From the NCBI GenBank assembly GCA_006384855.1, contig VCJN01001640.1, positions 1 through 64,000 on the forward strand: DNA of 64,000 bases. The letters run 5' to 3'. Below are positions 12,701 to 24,496 of this stretch, in pieces. Position numbers and translations under genes: made by a program. The DNA is from Tetraselmis striata. Taxonomy: Eukaryota; Chlorophyta; Chlorodendrophyceae; Chlorodendrales; Chlorodendraceae. The notes under the pieces were generated by a model. It did not search any database, had not been told where the DNA came from, and saw only the letters and a list, made by a program, of their open reading frames with translations. Numbering within the stretch: position 1 is the stretch's first letter; each line of letters begins with the position of its first letter.

Positions 12701-15700
12701 TTGCTCATCAAGGAGCGCTTTATCAGGGACTGACAGGCGTCCATGCGGTTGACCCCCCGCCCCCGCCCCACTTTGTTTCTTTGTCGTGGATGTGTTGCAG
12801 ATCTGCCTCGCCGAGCCGGCGATGTGGACGCCGGGCGGGCACATCAAAGTCATGACCAGCGACAGCCCGCTGGCCGCCGACCCCAAGTGGAGCAGCCCGC
12901 GGCTGCTGCTGAGCATGCAGAGCGGCGGCGGCATCCCGAAGGTCATCTGCAACCGGATGATCGTGCTGAGCAGCGGCGAGTGGCTGCTGCCGTACTGGCG
13001 CGAGCAGACCCCGGGTGCGGTGGAGGACGGCACCTGCCGGTCGCACACCAAGGAGGAAATCGAGGTGCGCCGCGACCCCTCTGCGCCTTGTCGCCGCCCT
13101 CCGACGCGCTGCTCTGCCGGCCTACGGAGGACGTCCACGAGCTGCTCCCATATCTGCGTGGTGGTTTCGCCCCCCCCCCTGGGAGGATCGCGCGCCAACG
13201 GCGGTGTGCGTTGCGCTGCGGCTCACGGCGCAGGTGGAGGTGCTCGCCAACGGCGAGGTGGTGAAGGAGATGCGGCAGCCGCCGCCCGGGGAGCGACTGC
13301 TACGCGGACCAGGCCACCCCCTGCAACACCGGCGCGCGCGAGTACAGCGGCGTGCTGCGGAGCACGGACCACGGGAAGACGTGGAAGGTGCCCCCCCCCC
13401 CCCCCCCCCCCCCATTCTTCCCATGTGCCGGCCTCGACCTTTCGTTGGCGCCTGCTTGCCCGCTGGGCTGCTGGCATTGATGCGGGATGGATGGCGGCCC
13501 CTCTGCGCAGGCGCGCGGCAACATCATGCTCCCCAACACCCACTTGATCGAGGGCACCGCCGCGGAGATGAGGAACGGCTCCGTTCTCATGATCTTCCGC
13601 ACGCAGGTGGGCGCCGCTCCCCTCGCCCGCCCCGCAGGCGCCAGCGACCCTCGCGCCTGCTGCGTTGACCCCCCTCCCCTCCCCCGCCCCCTTCCACCCC
13701 GTGGCGCAGGCTGGATGTCTGTACAGTTCGACGTCCGATGACAAGGGCCTCACCTGGTCGCCCACCAAGCCCATGGCCATCCCCAACCCGAATAGCAAAG
13801 TGCATCTAATGCGGATGGAGCCGTCTGGTGCGCGCGTGTTGCCGTGATCCTCTCGCCCCACCAGAGCCCCCAAATGCATCGGCCGGCGACTGGCCGACGG
13901 ACTGACCGACTTGCTGACCGAGTGGCTGACTGGCTGGCGGCAGGCCACCTGCTGCTGGCGTTTAACAACCACCGGAACGCGGGCGGCTACAAGGGGCTGA
14001 AGAACTGCCGGAGCTGCCGCTCCCGCCTCCACATCGCCATGTCGATAGGTCTGTGCCCAGCGCCGAGCCGCCGATGCGCCCGAGGGGGGGAAGCTGCCCC
14101 TCATGCCCAGCTGTGTATATTCGGCCAGTACCCAGAGGTATCTCATCATCGACCGCGCCCAGGGTCCGCGTTTCATCTCCGTTCCAGACCCCCCCCTGGC
14201 TTGCGAGGAACGGAAACGCGTTGTGTGTCTGGAAACGTCTTATGATTCAACACGGATTATCTCATTCACACAATCTACTAGGATGGAAGCTAGGCGATTA
14301 GAACGAGAACAGAACTGAATAATATACAATAGAATGGACTAGACTAGAATGAACTATAAGGCAGGGATTATAATAGATTATTATATGTATTAGGATATAA
14401 TATATCATATTAAAATATATTAGAATGGAAGGGAATAGAATTTATTAGGCAGGTAATAAAATGAAATAGACAAATAGGCGGGGAATATAGTAGAAAAGAA
14501 TATAGAATAGAATAAGATAGACATGGAATATAGTAGAATAGAATATATATTATAATGAACAGGGAATCAAACAGAAATAAACAGAATGGAACGGAATAGA
14601 ATAGAATAGCGTAGAATATAATAGACAGTGTTGATAGTTTGGAAACTATTGAAAGTGAACTGACGGATACATCTTGTTCGTACTGCGAATCGATTTCGGA
14701 TGACGCTAAGCACATTTTTTGAGTTTGTATTGCCGATTTATCCAGGAAAAAAACATATGTGCATTGTGCCGAATTTCGAGCAAAACAAATCTGTACTGAG
14801 TAGTTTCTGCGACTCCAGAACCCGATTGAATCGCGCGGGCTGTCAATGAATGCTGTCGTGCAATGCTGGCGCGATGCTCCCGCCAAAGCCCTCCCCCACC
14901 CCGGTCCCACTGACCGACGTTTTGGCGGCGCGCGGCTGGGCGCAGATGACGCGGAGACGTGGCAGCACGTCGTCAGCCTGGACGACGAGCTGTCCTCCTC
15001 CGCGGTGCGCATCCACTACCCGTGCATGCTCCAGGTCAAGGGCGAGGACCGCCTGCTGGTGGTCTACACGCGCTTTTACCTCGGCCGCAAAATGGGCCTG
15101 ACCTCGCCCGACCAGGTGCGCACCCGCACCCACCCACCCAGCTGCGTGCCGACAGAGCCGCCACGGTAATCGCAATGAGCGTTGAGATCGAAACTGATGT
15201 TTTTCAAAGTTCCAGTCTGCTGCTCTCGGCCGCCCAGACTGACTTGTTCTCAGGACCTGCCATCTCTTACGGTGGTTAGATGGCAGCTCCATCTCTTACC
15301 GTCTCTAGCCGCCGTACATAGTGTTATCACATCTCAGGCTACCGGCCGCCCTCCCTTGTTTCCAAGCCCCTCCTCCGTACTACAGCCTAGGGCTCCCTCC
15401 CCCGCCCCCCCAATTGTGCTCACCATGACTTATCCGTCTCCGCGCACCGGTCATCTGAAAGCCCCGGGCGGTCTCTGTTTGGTTGGGTCCACCGGATGCA
15501 AATTTCGACCCGTTTGTTCGGGCAGGCGTCTAGCTGGGGCGTCTAGCTGTTGCCGCCCCTTCCCCTCGGTGGGGTATGTCGCGATGAGCGTGATATCCGG
15601 GCGCAGCCGAGGGAACTCCCCTGCGCAGCTGCGCGGCTGACGGCACCGGCGCCCCCGTGCTGCAGGGCGTCGTCGTGATGAAGCTCAACTTCAAGGGCGT

Positions 15701-15743
15701 CATGGACAACCTGCCGGCCGTTTTTGGCGCCTCCCCTGCGTGA
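9769..15743 (+). CDS. sialidase-fold (BNR/Asp-box) type II membrane protein, 15 exons
   Basis: Six-bladed propeller of the sialidase/BNR-repeat superfamily behind an N-terminal signal-anchor, so probably a Golgi, cell-surface or lysosomal-type protein. Fifteen exons in consistent phase: 9769-9984, 10202-10405 (GC-AG donor), 10702-10929, 11312-11409, 11514-11631, 11714-11854, 11981-12098, 12212-12366, 12801-13064, 13234-13387, 13511-13606, 13710-13827, 13944-14048, 14946-15115 and 15666-15743; about 750 aa. Residues 49-65 form one hydrophobic helix; a Pro/Ser-rich stem follows. Asp-boxes are visible: RSTDHGKTW (exon 10), STSDDKGLTW (exon 12) and SIDDAETW (exon 13/14 junction). The arginine triad was not assigned, so catalysis is unproven. 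Exon 10 needs a one-base frame change between about 13,260 and 13,305. Intron 13 is about 0.9 kb and AT-rich; two introns begin with long C-tracts. Confidence 0.8.
11413..11433 (+). repeat. C-tract directly after a 5' splice site
   Basis: About 21 C begin three bases after the GT of the exon 4 donor of the sialidase-fold gene. A short ACACAC run follows. Confidence 0.85.
13391..13413 (+). repeat. C-tract directly after a 5' splice site
   Basis: About 23 C begin three bases after the exon 10 donor (GTG then C) of the sialidase-fold gene, the same arrangement as in its fourth intron. Confidence 0.85.
14250..14800. repeat. AT-rich GAATA/TAGAA simple-repeat stretch in intron
   Basis: Strongly AT-rich island inside intron 13 of the sialidase-fold gene. 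It has many degenerate GAATA, TAGAATA and ATATAT words, in sharp contrast to the GC-rich flanks. No ORF supported. Confidence 0.7.
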
Positions 15744-16667
15744 CCGCGCGTCCTCTCCCTGGCGAATCGCTCACGAGGGTCACCCGGCGGCGGGTATAGC
15801 ACCCCTCTGAGGGGCTTGACGCACAGAAATAAAGCCGCATTCAAATACACGTGTTTCATCAGTGGGACATCGGCATTGTCTTCGGCGGACAACGGGAGAC
15901 CAGGGCGTTGATGCGGCAAACGCCTCTCATCGTGATGCCATCCCTGCGCAGGGTCCCTGACAAGCTCGCGTACTACAAGCGCAGACGAAACGTGCGCCTG
16001 TCTGCATATCAGTGGGCCGGTGTATGCCAAGTAGAGCAGAGGAAATAGTATCGCTCGTCTCTGGCACAAGTATGATTGGTGTTGCCAGGCGAAACAATCC
16101 CCGGATGATCAGACGTACAGGAGAGGGAGGGAGATTCCCAGCGTTTTAAAGTCGCATGCTGGCTCTGCGCTGATTTTTAGAGCATCGCGGCCGTCGTGCA
16201 GGTCGTGCGCATTCGACGCACCCGGAGGTTCTGGAGACAGTCAAGTGGCCGACATCTAGTTGCGGATAGCCCATGCTGACAGTGCCGCCCCGGCTGTCCG
16301 GGTCTAGCATCCATGCACATGCAGCACCGGTGCTGCGTGGCTGCATCGGCACCCCCCGCTCAAGGCACCCGATGCTCTTCTCCGTTGCCAAAGGATCAGG
16401 GCAGATGGAAACATCACGAGGTTGGCCACACATATGGACACTGGAGCCATGTCGTCAACCCCGGTGGGATGGCGGCGTGGGACCGTTTCAACAGCGCGGG
16501 GGGGTTCTGCCGGCAGAGAGTCTGCACATCGGCGCGCCGGGAGGCAGACGGATTGTTTTACAAATGATGTGCTGCAGGTGTGCTCTTGGTCTTACACCGT
16601 CGACACACACTGACCGGAACGGCGGGCGATCACAAGCTTGTGGTAGCCGCACTGTTGGCGCATCACA
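15744..16667. other. intergenic, one doubtful exon with an HExxH word
   Basis: No gene can be built with confidence. Near 16,405-16,565 the plus strand encodes HHEVGHTYGHWSHVV followed by a Cys/Arg-rich stretch to a stop. The HExxH form recalls zinc metalloproteases, but no flanking exon or family signature supports it. The rest has no recognised feature. Confidence 0.3.
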
Positions 16668-17338
16668 TCAGTACTTGCCGGGGAAGGTCCCGGCCTCGCG
16701 CTCCTCGTTCCACTTGGTCACCTGATCCCGGCACACCGCGGTCAGGTGGATGCCGCTTTCGCAGGCACGCGGGGGCAGGTGAGTGACAGGCAATGGGCGG
16801 CACAGGCGGGGTGCTGGCCGTACCCATTCGTTGGGGCACAGCGACCAGTAGGCCTTCTGGTAGAACGTGCAGTCGTCAGAGCCCTCGCCCTTCTCCTTCA
16901 CGCACCTGTGGGGGCGCGCAGGGGTGAGCAATGAGTGGTGCTTGGCATGCCTCGACCATGCGGCAGTCGAGGGCCAGGGGAGGTGGAGGATGGCAGCATC
17001 CGCAGGAGCGGTGCCTGGGGTGTTGCTTACTTGTGGTACTCATTGTAACGGGTGTAGCAGTGGCGGGCCTGGTTCGTGGTCGGGAACCGCAGATCAGGCG
17101 GCGGTGTCTTGACCTGCAAGCAAGGGCATCGGCGTCATTGGTGACACGGAGGTGTACGCACATGCTGCGAGGAGGGGACAGAGCACGGGAGGCGGGCGCA
17201 ATGCTGGGAAAGGGCATGTGCAGGCAGCCTCACCTCAACCATGACTGGCTCCTCGGTGACAGCCTCAAGCTCGGGCTCAACGGCAGCGGGCTCCTCCGAC
17301 GGAACCTCTATGGATGGCACCTCGTCCACAACGGGGTC
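16668..17338 (-). CDS. COX6B: cytochrome c oxidase subunit VIb
   Basis: Intermembrane-space subunit of complex IV. Four exons in matching phase: 17338-17235, 17113-17031, 16905-16824 and 16721-16668 (TGA). The fold's CX9C/CX10C cysteines are visible: ARHCYTRYNEYHKC (first pair across the exon 2/3 junction) and DDCTFYQKAYWSLC (second pair), then NEW-V-TKWNEEREAGTFPG, the usual C-terminus. Exon 1 encodes an acidic Glu/Pro/Val-rich extension before the domain, like the long-form subunit of plants. It starts at a TTGCAG acceptor, so the initiating Met is in an upstream exon not identified here. Introns are 102-125 bp. Confidence 0.88.
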
Positions 17339-18772
17339 CTGCAAGGGGAAGAACATACCAGTGCAGCTGGTAAGGTGGCGCGCAGAAGATGGGGGCAAAC
17401 TTTACCGGACTGCCCACGCCCAACCCGCCCCCCAGCGCTGGTGTTGGGCAGCAGACCTTCCAGAGTATCACTCTGCCCCAGCAACCCGTCACCATGCCGC
17501 AAAACCCACAAAAATCCCTTTCATTGCCCCAACTATCGCGGCCGTGACGTTCAGACTGCGCCAGCAACCTCCACCCGGCCAACGGGGCAAACGAACTTTA
17601 GGGTTTCTCGATGCACTCGCCAGGGCTGCACGCCCCCCCCCCCCCCCCCCCCCCCGGCCCCAACACCTTGCCCTCCAACACACACACATACACGCAGGGA
17701 CACGCCCACGACCATCGCATCCATGACCGGGAATCGTGGCTGTTTCGCTGATAGCAGTGACCCCCCCTTCCCCTCCCCTCCCGGGTTGCGCAACCCCGAG
17801 CCGGCTGCCGCTGCTTTATCCGCTGGCGCGATCTGCACGAACACTCTCACAGCCCGCGAGCCCTCCCCCGGGACGAAAACGCGTCGTCGCGGCCCCAGAA
17901 CAGTCCAGGCTAGGTACCTCCTCTTCCTGGCAGTGTGACAGGTTAGAGCCCATGGTTGCCTACTAGCAGCAGCGACCTGAGGGGAGGTTCCTCAGCGTGG
18001 ATGGCTGGAGGTGCGTTACCGCTGGCTGCAGATAACGTGAGTGACGGCCCGACGTTGGGCGGGAGGCCACCGGACTCCTGCCCTAACCTGTATGTGGGCG
18101 CGTGCCGCGCTGAACCTCCCGCACGGCCGCGGAGGCGACTTCGTACGTAGGCGAGGCGCATTCTCATACTTAGTGCATAGTTGTAATACAATCATACGAG
18201 TAATAATCGTTAATATATGTTCAGCATCGATTTTGATTTTTTGGTACTCGTACGGGTAGCACACCGGTACTACGGGTCGACGGATTCAAAAATTACGTCG
18301 TGCATATCGTCAGCAGGTTTCTATTGTGGTACCTACCCTGTACTTATCCATTCTACGTTAGTTTCCACCTATCTCTGGGCTCAAGCAGCATGTAAGGCGG
18401 TGGTTCTCGCTCGTGTATGCTCTGGTTTCCAGAATGCTGCGCGGTGTTATTTTATGCGTAGTCGGGTCGGTGAGGAAAATGGCAATTCTCAGGAAAAAAA
18501 ACCTGATGGAAACCTATTCAAAATCTCAAATGCGGCTTGCTTGCCTGCGCAGCCAGCTTAGAATTCAATGAACACGCCGAATGGATGAACAAGTTTGTCG
18601 TGAAAACAGTCCTCCCTGGAATCCAGCACTTCGCCGATGCAGAGAGAAGATCTCGGCACCCATTCACGTTCTTACATTAAATGCTTAACAATATAGGTGT
18701 ACCGATGGCATCAACCACCTCCGAAGGGCAATTTACCCGTTGTATCCCTGCCTGCCTGTTTAATGCCTTCAA
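17339..18772. other. COX6B 5' region and intergenic DNA; C-tract
   Basis: Should contain the first small COX6B exon and its promoter, but the exon could not be fixed. A C-run of about 22 nt lies near 17,634-17,656. From about 18,150 to 18,700 base composition falls toward AT and no ORF is convincing. Confidence 0.45.
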
Positions 18773-19671
18773 TCACGCGGCTCCTGTCCAGACCAGGGCC
18801 AGATACACCCCGACACCCATGAAGGCCAAGGCAATGATTGCCCACAGCACCCCGACACAGCGGGGAAGGCAGCAGGGGTAGAGCTGGTAGCAGGCGTGCG
18901 CATCGCTGCCCTCCACGGTGCGGGTGATGAGGTCATCGTAGATGTCGTAAATGGAAAAGGAACCAATAAATACTCCGTAATACAGGGTGACCAGGCCAAT
19001 GAAAGGAACGTTGCCGATGAAGAGGCCGCCCGGGATCAACCACTGCAGAAGGACGCAGCCCAGCGTGAGGACCGCAAAGCCGAGGTTCAGCCCTATCGAC
19101 GTGCATGAAGGCTTGAAGATCAGAGAGAAGAGGAGAGCGAAGATGAAGATGCACGCTGAGACTGTCGCGGCGATGACGTCGGCGCTCAGCACCACGAAGA
19201 CCATGCCCCAGAAGGCACAACCCAAGTAGCCCGCCGGGATGATCAAGCTCTGCACGCCCCCCGTGTACTTCGTGACACCTCCCTCGTTGTCGAACACCTG
19301 GATCTCCTTCACCCTGCCTCCGCTCATCCAGCAGGCCAGCGCGTGCGACATCTCGTGTGCGAACACCGCAATCAGCTTCATCGGGCGCAGAATCTACAAG
19401 AAGCAAGAGCCGCATGCGATGGTCAGTCCACAAATGACGTCACTGGCAATCAAGCGCAAGAGGGCGGCGGTGCCTAGCGTGACAAGCACAGGTGGTAGAA
19501 CATCAAACACATCAGCTGCGATCATGCATCATGCACTGCATGTAAGGGGATGAAGCAGAGGCCGGCACAGATGGCGCGGTCGACACTGGCGGAGGGCGTT
19601 GCACGCACCGGCACTCGCCATAGGAGCAGGTTCAGCACCAGGTATCCGCCAAACAGTCCCAGGAACACGAT
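18773..19671 (-). CDS. peptidase M50B-like membrane protein
   Basis: Polytopic protein of the M50B/site-2-protease-like family found in plants and many protists. Two exons in phase: 19671-19537 and 19393-18773 (TGA). The first gives a membrane helix (FGGYLVLNLLLWRVPV) and a second hydrophobic segment. The second starts with MKLIAVFAHEMSHALACW, the zinc-binding HExxH. Then come GGVTKYTGG and PAGYLGCAFWGMVF, typical family blocks. At least four more hydrophobic helices follow, with the conserved tail IYDIYDDLITRTVEGSDA. The first exon begins at a TAG acceptor, so a short upstream exon is missing. Whether it cleaves substrates is unknown, since many family members are uncharacterised. Confidence 0.85.
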
Positions 19672-21341
19672 CTACGTTGCAGCAGCGGCCGCGAGGCAGC
19701 CCGCTCAGCATCCCCGCGTGCCCCTCACCCCCGCAAGTGCCCTCGCTCTGGCGGAGGCAGGAGCCGGGCAGGCAGCCCTTTTTTGCGAGGCGAACTTTCA
19801 CCGTGCTGGCGCCGAGCGGGAGACATCACATCATATACCCACGGAGACAAAAGTACCGTGACTCCACCGGGCTAGCGCGACTATACGGGTAATGTTTATG
19901 CACAGTTGCTACAGGGTCCCTGGTCGCCTTTTAAATATTCGACACCGGGGTGGTGCCAGGGCGGGCTCGGTGCATATGAAGCCGCACCTGACCCGTGTTG
20001 CAGCAGCTGCTGAGGCCCCAGTCGATAGCCATGATGCCCGCCAGCAGTCCGGAAAGAGGTTGATTCCTGGGACTGTGGCTCTACTGCCGTGTACTACCTC
20101 GCTTCCACCGTTGCGCTATCGTCGTCGCTGGGCGACGATGCTAAGCGACAATCTTCGTCAGCGTCCAAGCGACCGGTGAGTACCGAGCAAGGGCGCCAGT
20201 CAAGGGAGCACGCGACCCGCCCGTACCTGTAGTGAGCAAGCAATGGCCAAGAAGGAACAATCAACCAGCGGCGGCGCGCCAGCAACGCGTGGGATGCGTC
20301 GTCTAATGCACGCGATTTGACCCCCTCGTCGTCAGCAGTCGTCACCACCGGGCGCCGAGTCCACATGTACATGTGCGACTAGTAGTATACCACAGTGTAC
20401 GTCGTCGTTGTCATCATTTGAACACGAACGCCCATTACGATGATTTTAAAGGATTAGCAGACATGTGCAACATTAATATTCGAGAAATTCAAACAGAAAC
20501 TCAGAAGGAGAGCATATTACGGTGGTAGACCAGTAGAATACACATAGCATGACGTATATTATACCCATGTGACGGTAGAATAATGAGAATGTAGTATTGC
20601 GAATAGTCGCTAGAATAAAGACCTGCAATCCTTAGTACAGGTAGCGACTAGTCGTGATCATTATCGCGCGCGTCGCTATCGCAAGCTGGCGGCGTATGGA
20701 TGTGGAGCCAGGCAGGCGGGTGATGGTCGGGCGCGCGGTCAAACGGCTGCGAGCAGCTCGCCAAAACACGACTGTGCGCGAGCTAGAGTACCTGTAGGTT
20801 TAGCGAGACATCCGCCCGTCCGGCGGTCAAGCGAGCTTCCATCCAGCTGCAGGCTGCTTGCGACAAGGCTAGGTCTCGCCCAGCACCACGAACAATCAGG
20901 CACCCCACATCTTCTCAAGCTCGAGGAGATTTTACACGAAGTGAAAGGTACTCGCGGCCACTGGCACTCGTCAAGTGTTTTAAAATTCCGTGCCAGTACC
21001 CCTCCGCCTTTCGTCGGCGGCTATCAACCGTGCAGAGAAGGTGTGGGCGCCCGGGGGGGGGGGGGGGGGGGGGGGGGTTCGCCAGCAGCCGGATAGGGCC
21101 AGTTTCATTTACTGTGTGTGCCACCTTCTGTAGCGGCGTGTCAATCCGGCAACAATAAAAAACAAGTCAGTATGTTAAGGGATGTTTTTAATAAGCTCCG
21201 CAGGGGCTGCTGCAGCACAGATGCGCTGGATATGGGAGATACACATGCGTGTCACGGGGTACTGACGACTGTCATGGTATTGCGTGGGCCTGAGAGACTG
21301 CTGCCGCACTGCCTTTACACAGACAAAACACCCTTCTCCTC
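19672..21341. other. intergenic, no supported gene; G-tract
   Basis: Contains the 5' side of the M50B-like gene and the promoter of the rightward coiled-coil gene. A G-run of about 25 nt lies near 21,053-21,077. Around 20,380-20,650 the DNA is AT-richer with many TAGTA/GTAGA words. No RNA gene or mobile element recognised. Confidence 0.45.
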
Positions 21342-22583
21342 ATGACGGCGCCACCAATCGAGGGTGCCTCCCCAGGTGGACATGCCGACAGTAGCCAGGC
21401 AGCTGAGGCTCGCAGAGCCAAGAGGCAATGGCTGAACGCCGAGGCAGCTCTGAAGCAGAAGGTGGCAGCCGCAGAGAAACTGGCGACTCTGCCACCTGAC
21501 ATCCAGGGGTGTGTATGCGCGCTGTGTCTCCCATGCCTCTCTCCCCATCAGATAGTTACATGACACGCATACTCTAGGTGCGATGCGGATCTCTCAGCTC
21601 AATGACGACTTATCCACCTGTCTGGGTGCTGCAGGGGTCTGGAGAAGGAGCGCTCAATGTACGCTCGGGAATTAAAGAGCGAAGCCACGGCTGTGGCACA
21701 ACATTGTGACGCAGTGAAGGTATATCTCGTGGTGGCGCCGCATATGCTGATATGACATAATTCGCGCCATTCTCACACACGCCATGCATGCGCATGGTCG
21801 ATGCATCCAGCCACCGGTCACCCGCTCCATGCTGACTCACTTCATCGCATGTGGCCTCCTCGGCAACAGCGCATGGTGGGCACGATCCAGATTCACGCCG
21901 CGCAGTGCGGCCCCGACAGCGACAGCATCGAGGCGCTTGCGGAGCTGCTGGACAAGGCCGAGAACGAAATCGCGAACGTCAAGGATAACTTCCGGAGTGA
22001 CTACAACGCGCTGATGGACGAGGTGCGCCGTGGCCCCTGGCAGCGTGCACTGGCGCAGCATTGCTTGCGCACCTTGGGCTTATCTGAGGGACTGGCTTGT
22101 CCGCTACCCGGCGCTCACTGACCATCAGCACTGTCCCACCTGCCAGGAGGAGGTCTTGTCCCGGGACCTGGAGATGTTCATTTCCAGGATGGCATCACCG
22201 GCATGGGACGAAGCCCCTCCGATGGAGGCCGGTCCCTCCACGCGGGCTAAGCCTGCGAAACCGCAATCAACGCCTCAACGGTACAGTCCCGGCCCTCTCC
22301 CGAGACGCCTCTTTCGCAGCCAGCGCCGGGATGCCGCCGCTCGCGAACAATCAGGGGCGCGTCATGCCTGCGCTCCCACGCGCGCAGGGGGAACAAGGGT
22401 CACGACCACGGGACTCTGCTGCCGGAGGTGATTGCCTTTGAGGAATTCCGGGCCGAGTTCGGAGACTACGGCAACTGGCACCCGGAGGAGCACAAAGAGT
22501 TTATGAGGATTCTGAAAGCATGCAGATACGATTATGGCGATGCGGTCCAGGTGTGTTCCGGCGCTGCTGATGTGCAAGCTCCC

Positions 22584-22615
<32 letters not shown>

Positions 22616-24230
22616 ACAGGGCGGCATTTACAGCCAACAGCTTCCTGACACTGGGTCCATGCGGGCAGGCGTGCTGCGAGAGGGTTCTGGTGGGCTTTGA
22701 GCGGGAGGACGTCATCGCTCATGCTCGCTGGCACCAGGAGTACGCCGACCTGGAGATCCGCAAGCGCCTCGCCCTAGCGGTGACTTTCCTCATGCTCAAA
22801 CCCCCCCCCCCCCCCCCCCCCCCCCCCCGTCCGCTCACTGCCAGCCTGCCTACTGCGCCCGCAATGACCAAGTCCACTGGCTGCGACTTAATTCCCAGTG
22901 GCGATTAGTATGGCGGGTCACCCCCGCTTTACGCCCCCCCCCCCCCCCCCCCCCCCACTCTCCCCCGTGGCACTGTGTTTGGCTGCAGGAATGGAAAGAG
23001 GCGCGAGCGCTGCAGAGGAGGGCTGCCCAGGAGTCATCCCTACTGAGCGCAGAGAGTGCGCAGGAGGTGCTTGAACTCGCCTTGCGCTGTTTGAGAACGC
23101 GCCGGGCATGCAGCCCCCCGCAGCGCTGACGATCTGGCGGTGCGCACAGGCCCAGGAGGCGGGGGAACGGAAGGCGGCGGCTGAGCGAGCGAGGAGGGAG
23201 AACCAGAAGCAGGCGCTGGAGGGGTGGCGCCGGGCCAAGGCGTGAGTCCCCCCCCCTCCCCCCCGCTCGCTCTCGCCTTGGTTGCGCCCACTGCCCCTAC
23301 AAGTACCGGGCTGAGCCCCCCCCCCCCCCCCCCACTTGAATGGCCTCCTGTGAAGGGAGGAGGCGGCAGCGCAAGCGGAGATGCAGCGGCAGCGCGAGGT
23401 GGCCGAGAAGCAACAGCAGGCCAAGGAGATGGAGTACCGCCTCTATCAAAAGGTGGCGCGCATCACTCGCCCCACGTGCTTGCCCCATTCCTGATTGCCG
23501 GTATGGAGCTGGGGCGAGCGCGCTGACGTGTTGGCTGTCAGGCGCGCCTGGAGGAGCATCATTTAAGAATGCAGCAGCAGCAGCCGCGTCAGGCGGACAT
23601 CACCCGTGACAGCAGCTCGACAGGCGCAACCAACCCCATCAGCGCCGAGCAGAAGAAGAGGATCAAGGACAGGGAGCGGTGCGCGCCGCTGAGGGTCATA
23701 GGCAGCAGTGCAGTGCCGCTAGTGCTCGTCGGTGCTCCGCTCTGACTCGCCTGCCGGATGCTGCAGGGAGTTGCAGGAGAAGAAGGCCCGGCTCCTGCGC
23801 GAGAGGCAACAGGCTGCGGACGCTCAGGCGGAGCGTCAGAAGCAGCTTCACGAGAAGCTCGCCCCCAAGGTGACAACAGCCTTTTACGCACTCGCCCTGG
23901 CTGCAAGTGGAGTGGAGGCGCCGTTCTGAGATGCGGGTGGCGTGCATGGTGCGCAGATTCAGGTTGAGCGCGACGTGGGGCGGCTGCTGTCCGGCACTGC
24001 GTCCACGCAGCGTCGCAGCAGGGCTACGGAGGAGGAGCGCGCCGCGGGAGGGGGAGGGGGGTGTCCCGGCTTCATCCGCAACGTCCAGAGACTGTGTGCC
24101 CACCGCCAGTGCTGTCTCTTGCCTTTGCCGCATGGGCACATCACAGCAGCGCATCTGTGCCGTCATTCTGCTAGAACCTGAATGCATGATGCGGTGCTGC
24201 AGGGGAGTGCCGAGCTACATGCGCCGGTAA
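21342..24230 (+). CDS. CCDC112/CCDC148-like coiled-coil ciliary protein
   Basis: Multi-exon gene for a mostly helical, charged protein. Certain exons: 21342-21508, 21635-21719, 21870-22022; then exons starting about 22,147 and 22,391, and several between 22,620 and 24,090; last exon about 24,201-24,230 (TAA). Order: N-terminal coil; a block LLPEVIAFEEFRAEFG followed by WHPEEHKEFMRIL; a block HARWHQEYADLEIRKR; long Glu/Gln/Arg coils (for example ISAEQKKRIKDRER); then ERDVGRLL and a final VPSYMRR. The order of W-x-x-x-x-H-x-x-F block, coil, R-D-x-x-R-L and VPSxxR tail matches the CCDC112/CCDC148 group of centriolar-satellite/ciliary proteins. Domain recognition is from memory of family layout, so the paralogue is open. 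Four introns carry C-tracts on the sense strand. Confidence 0.7.
22581..22600 (+). repeat. C-tract followed by (AC)n in intron
   Basis: Twenty C then a short ACACAC run, about 30 nt after a splice donor of the coiled-coil gene. Confidence 0.8.
22801..22828 (+). repeat. C-tract in intron
   Basis: Twenty-eight consecutive C, about 20 nt downstream of a GTGACT donor of the coiled-coil gene. Confidence 0.8.
22934..22956 (+). repeat. C-tract in intron
   Basis: About 23 C shortly before the acceptor of the same intron, giving two C-tracts in one intron. Confidence 0.75.
23316..23333 (+). repeat. C-tract in intron
   Basis: About 18 C on the sense strand of the coiled-coil gene. The same intron starts GTGAGT followed at once by C7-T-C7. 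Confidence 0.75.
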
Positions 24231-24461
24231 ACATGATACACTCCAGCACTTTTCTCGCCGGTGTGCCTGGAGCTCCGGTGGGTTGGCTACGGTCGCACCC
24301 AAGCAGCAGCTGCCAGCAACGCTAGCGGTTGCACACCATGGCTAGGCATCTCTACTGTACCGGCGATCCTCTTTGTAAGCAGCCCTCTCCGTGTGGCTTT
24401 TCTCTCTCTGCTGCGCCGCCATGAAGTCCGCCACCCTCTTGTTCCAAGCATCCTGTCAACC

Positions 24462-24496
<35 letters not shown>

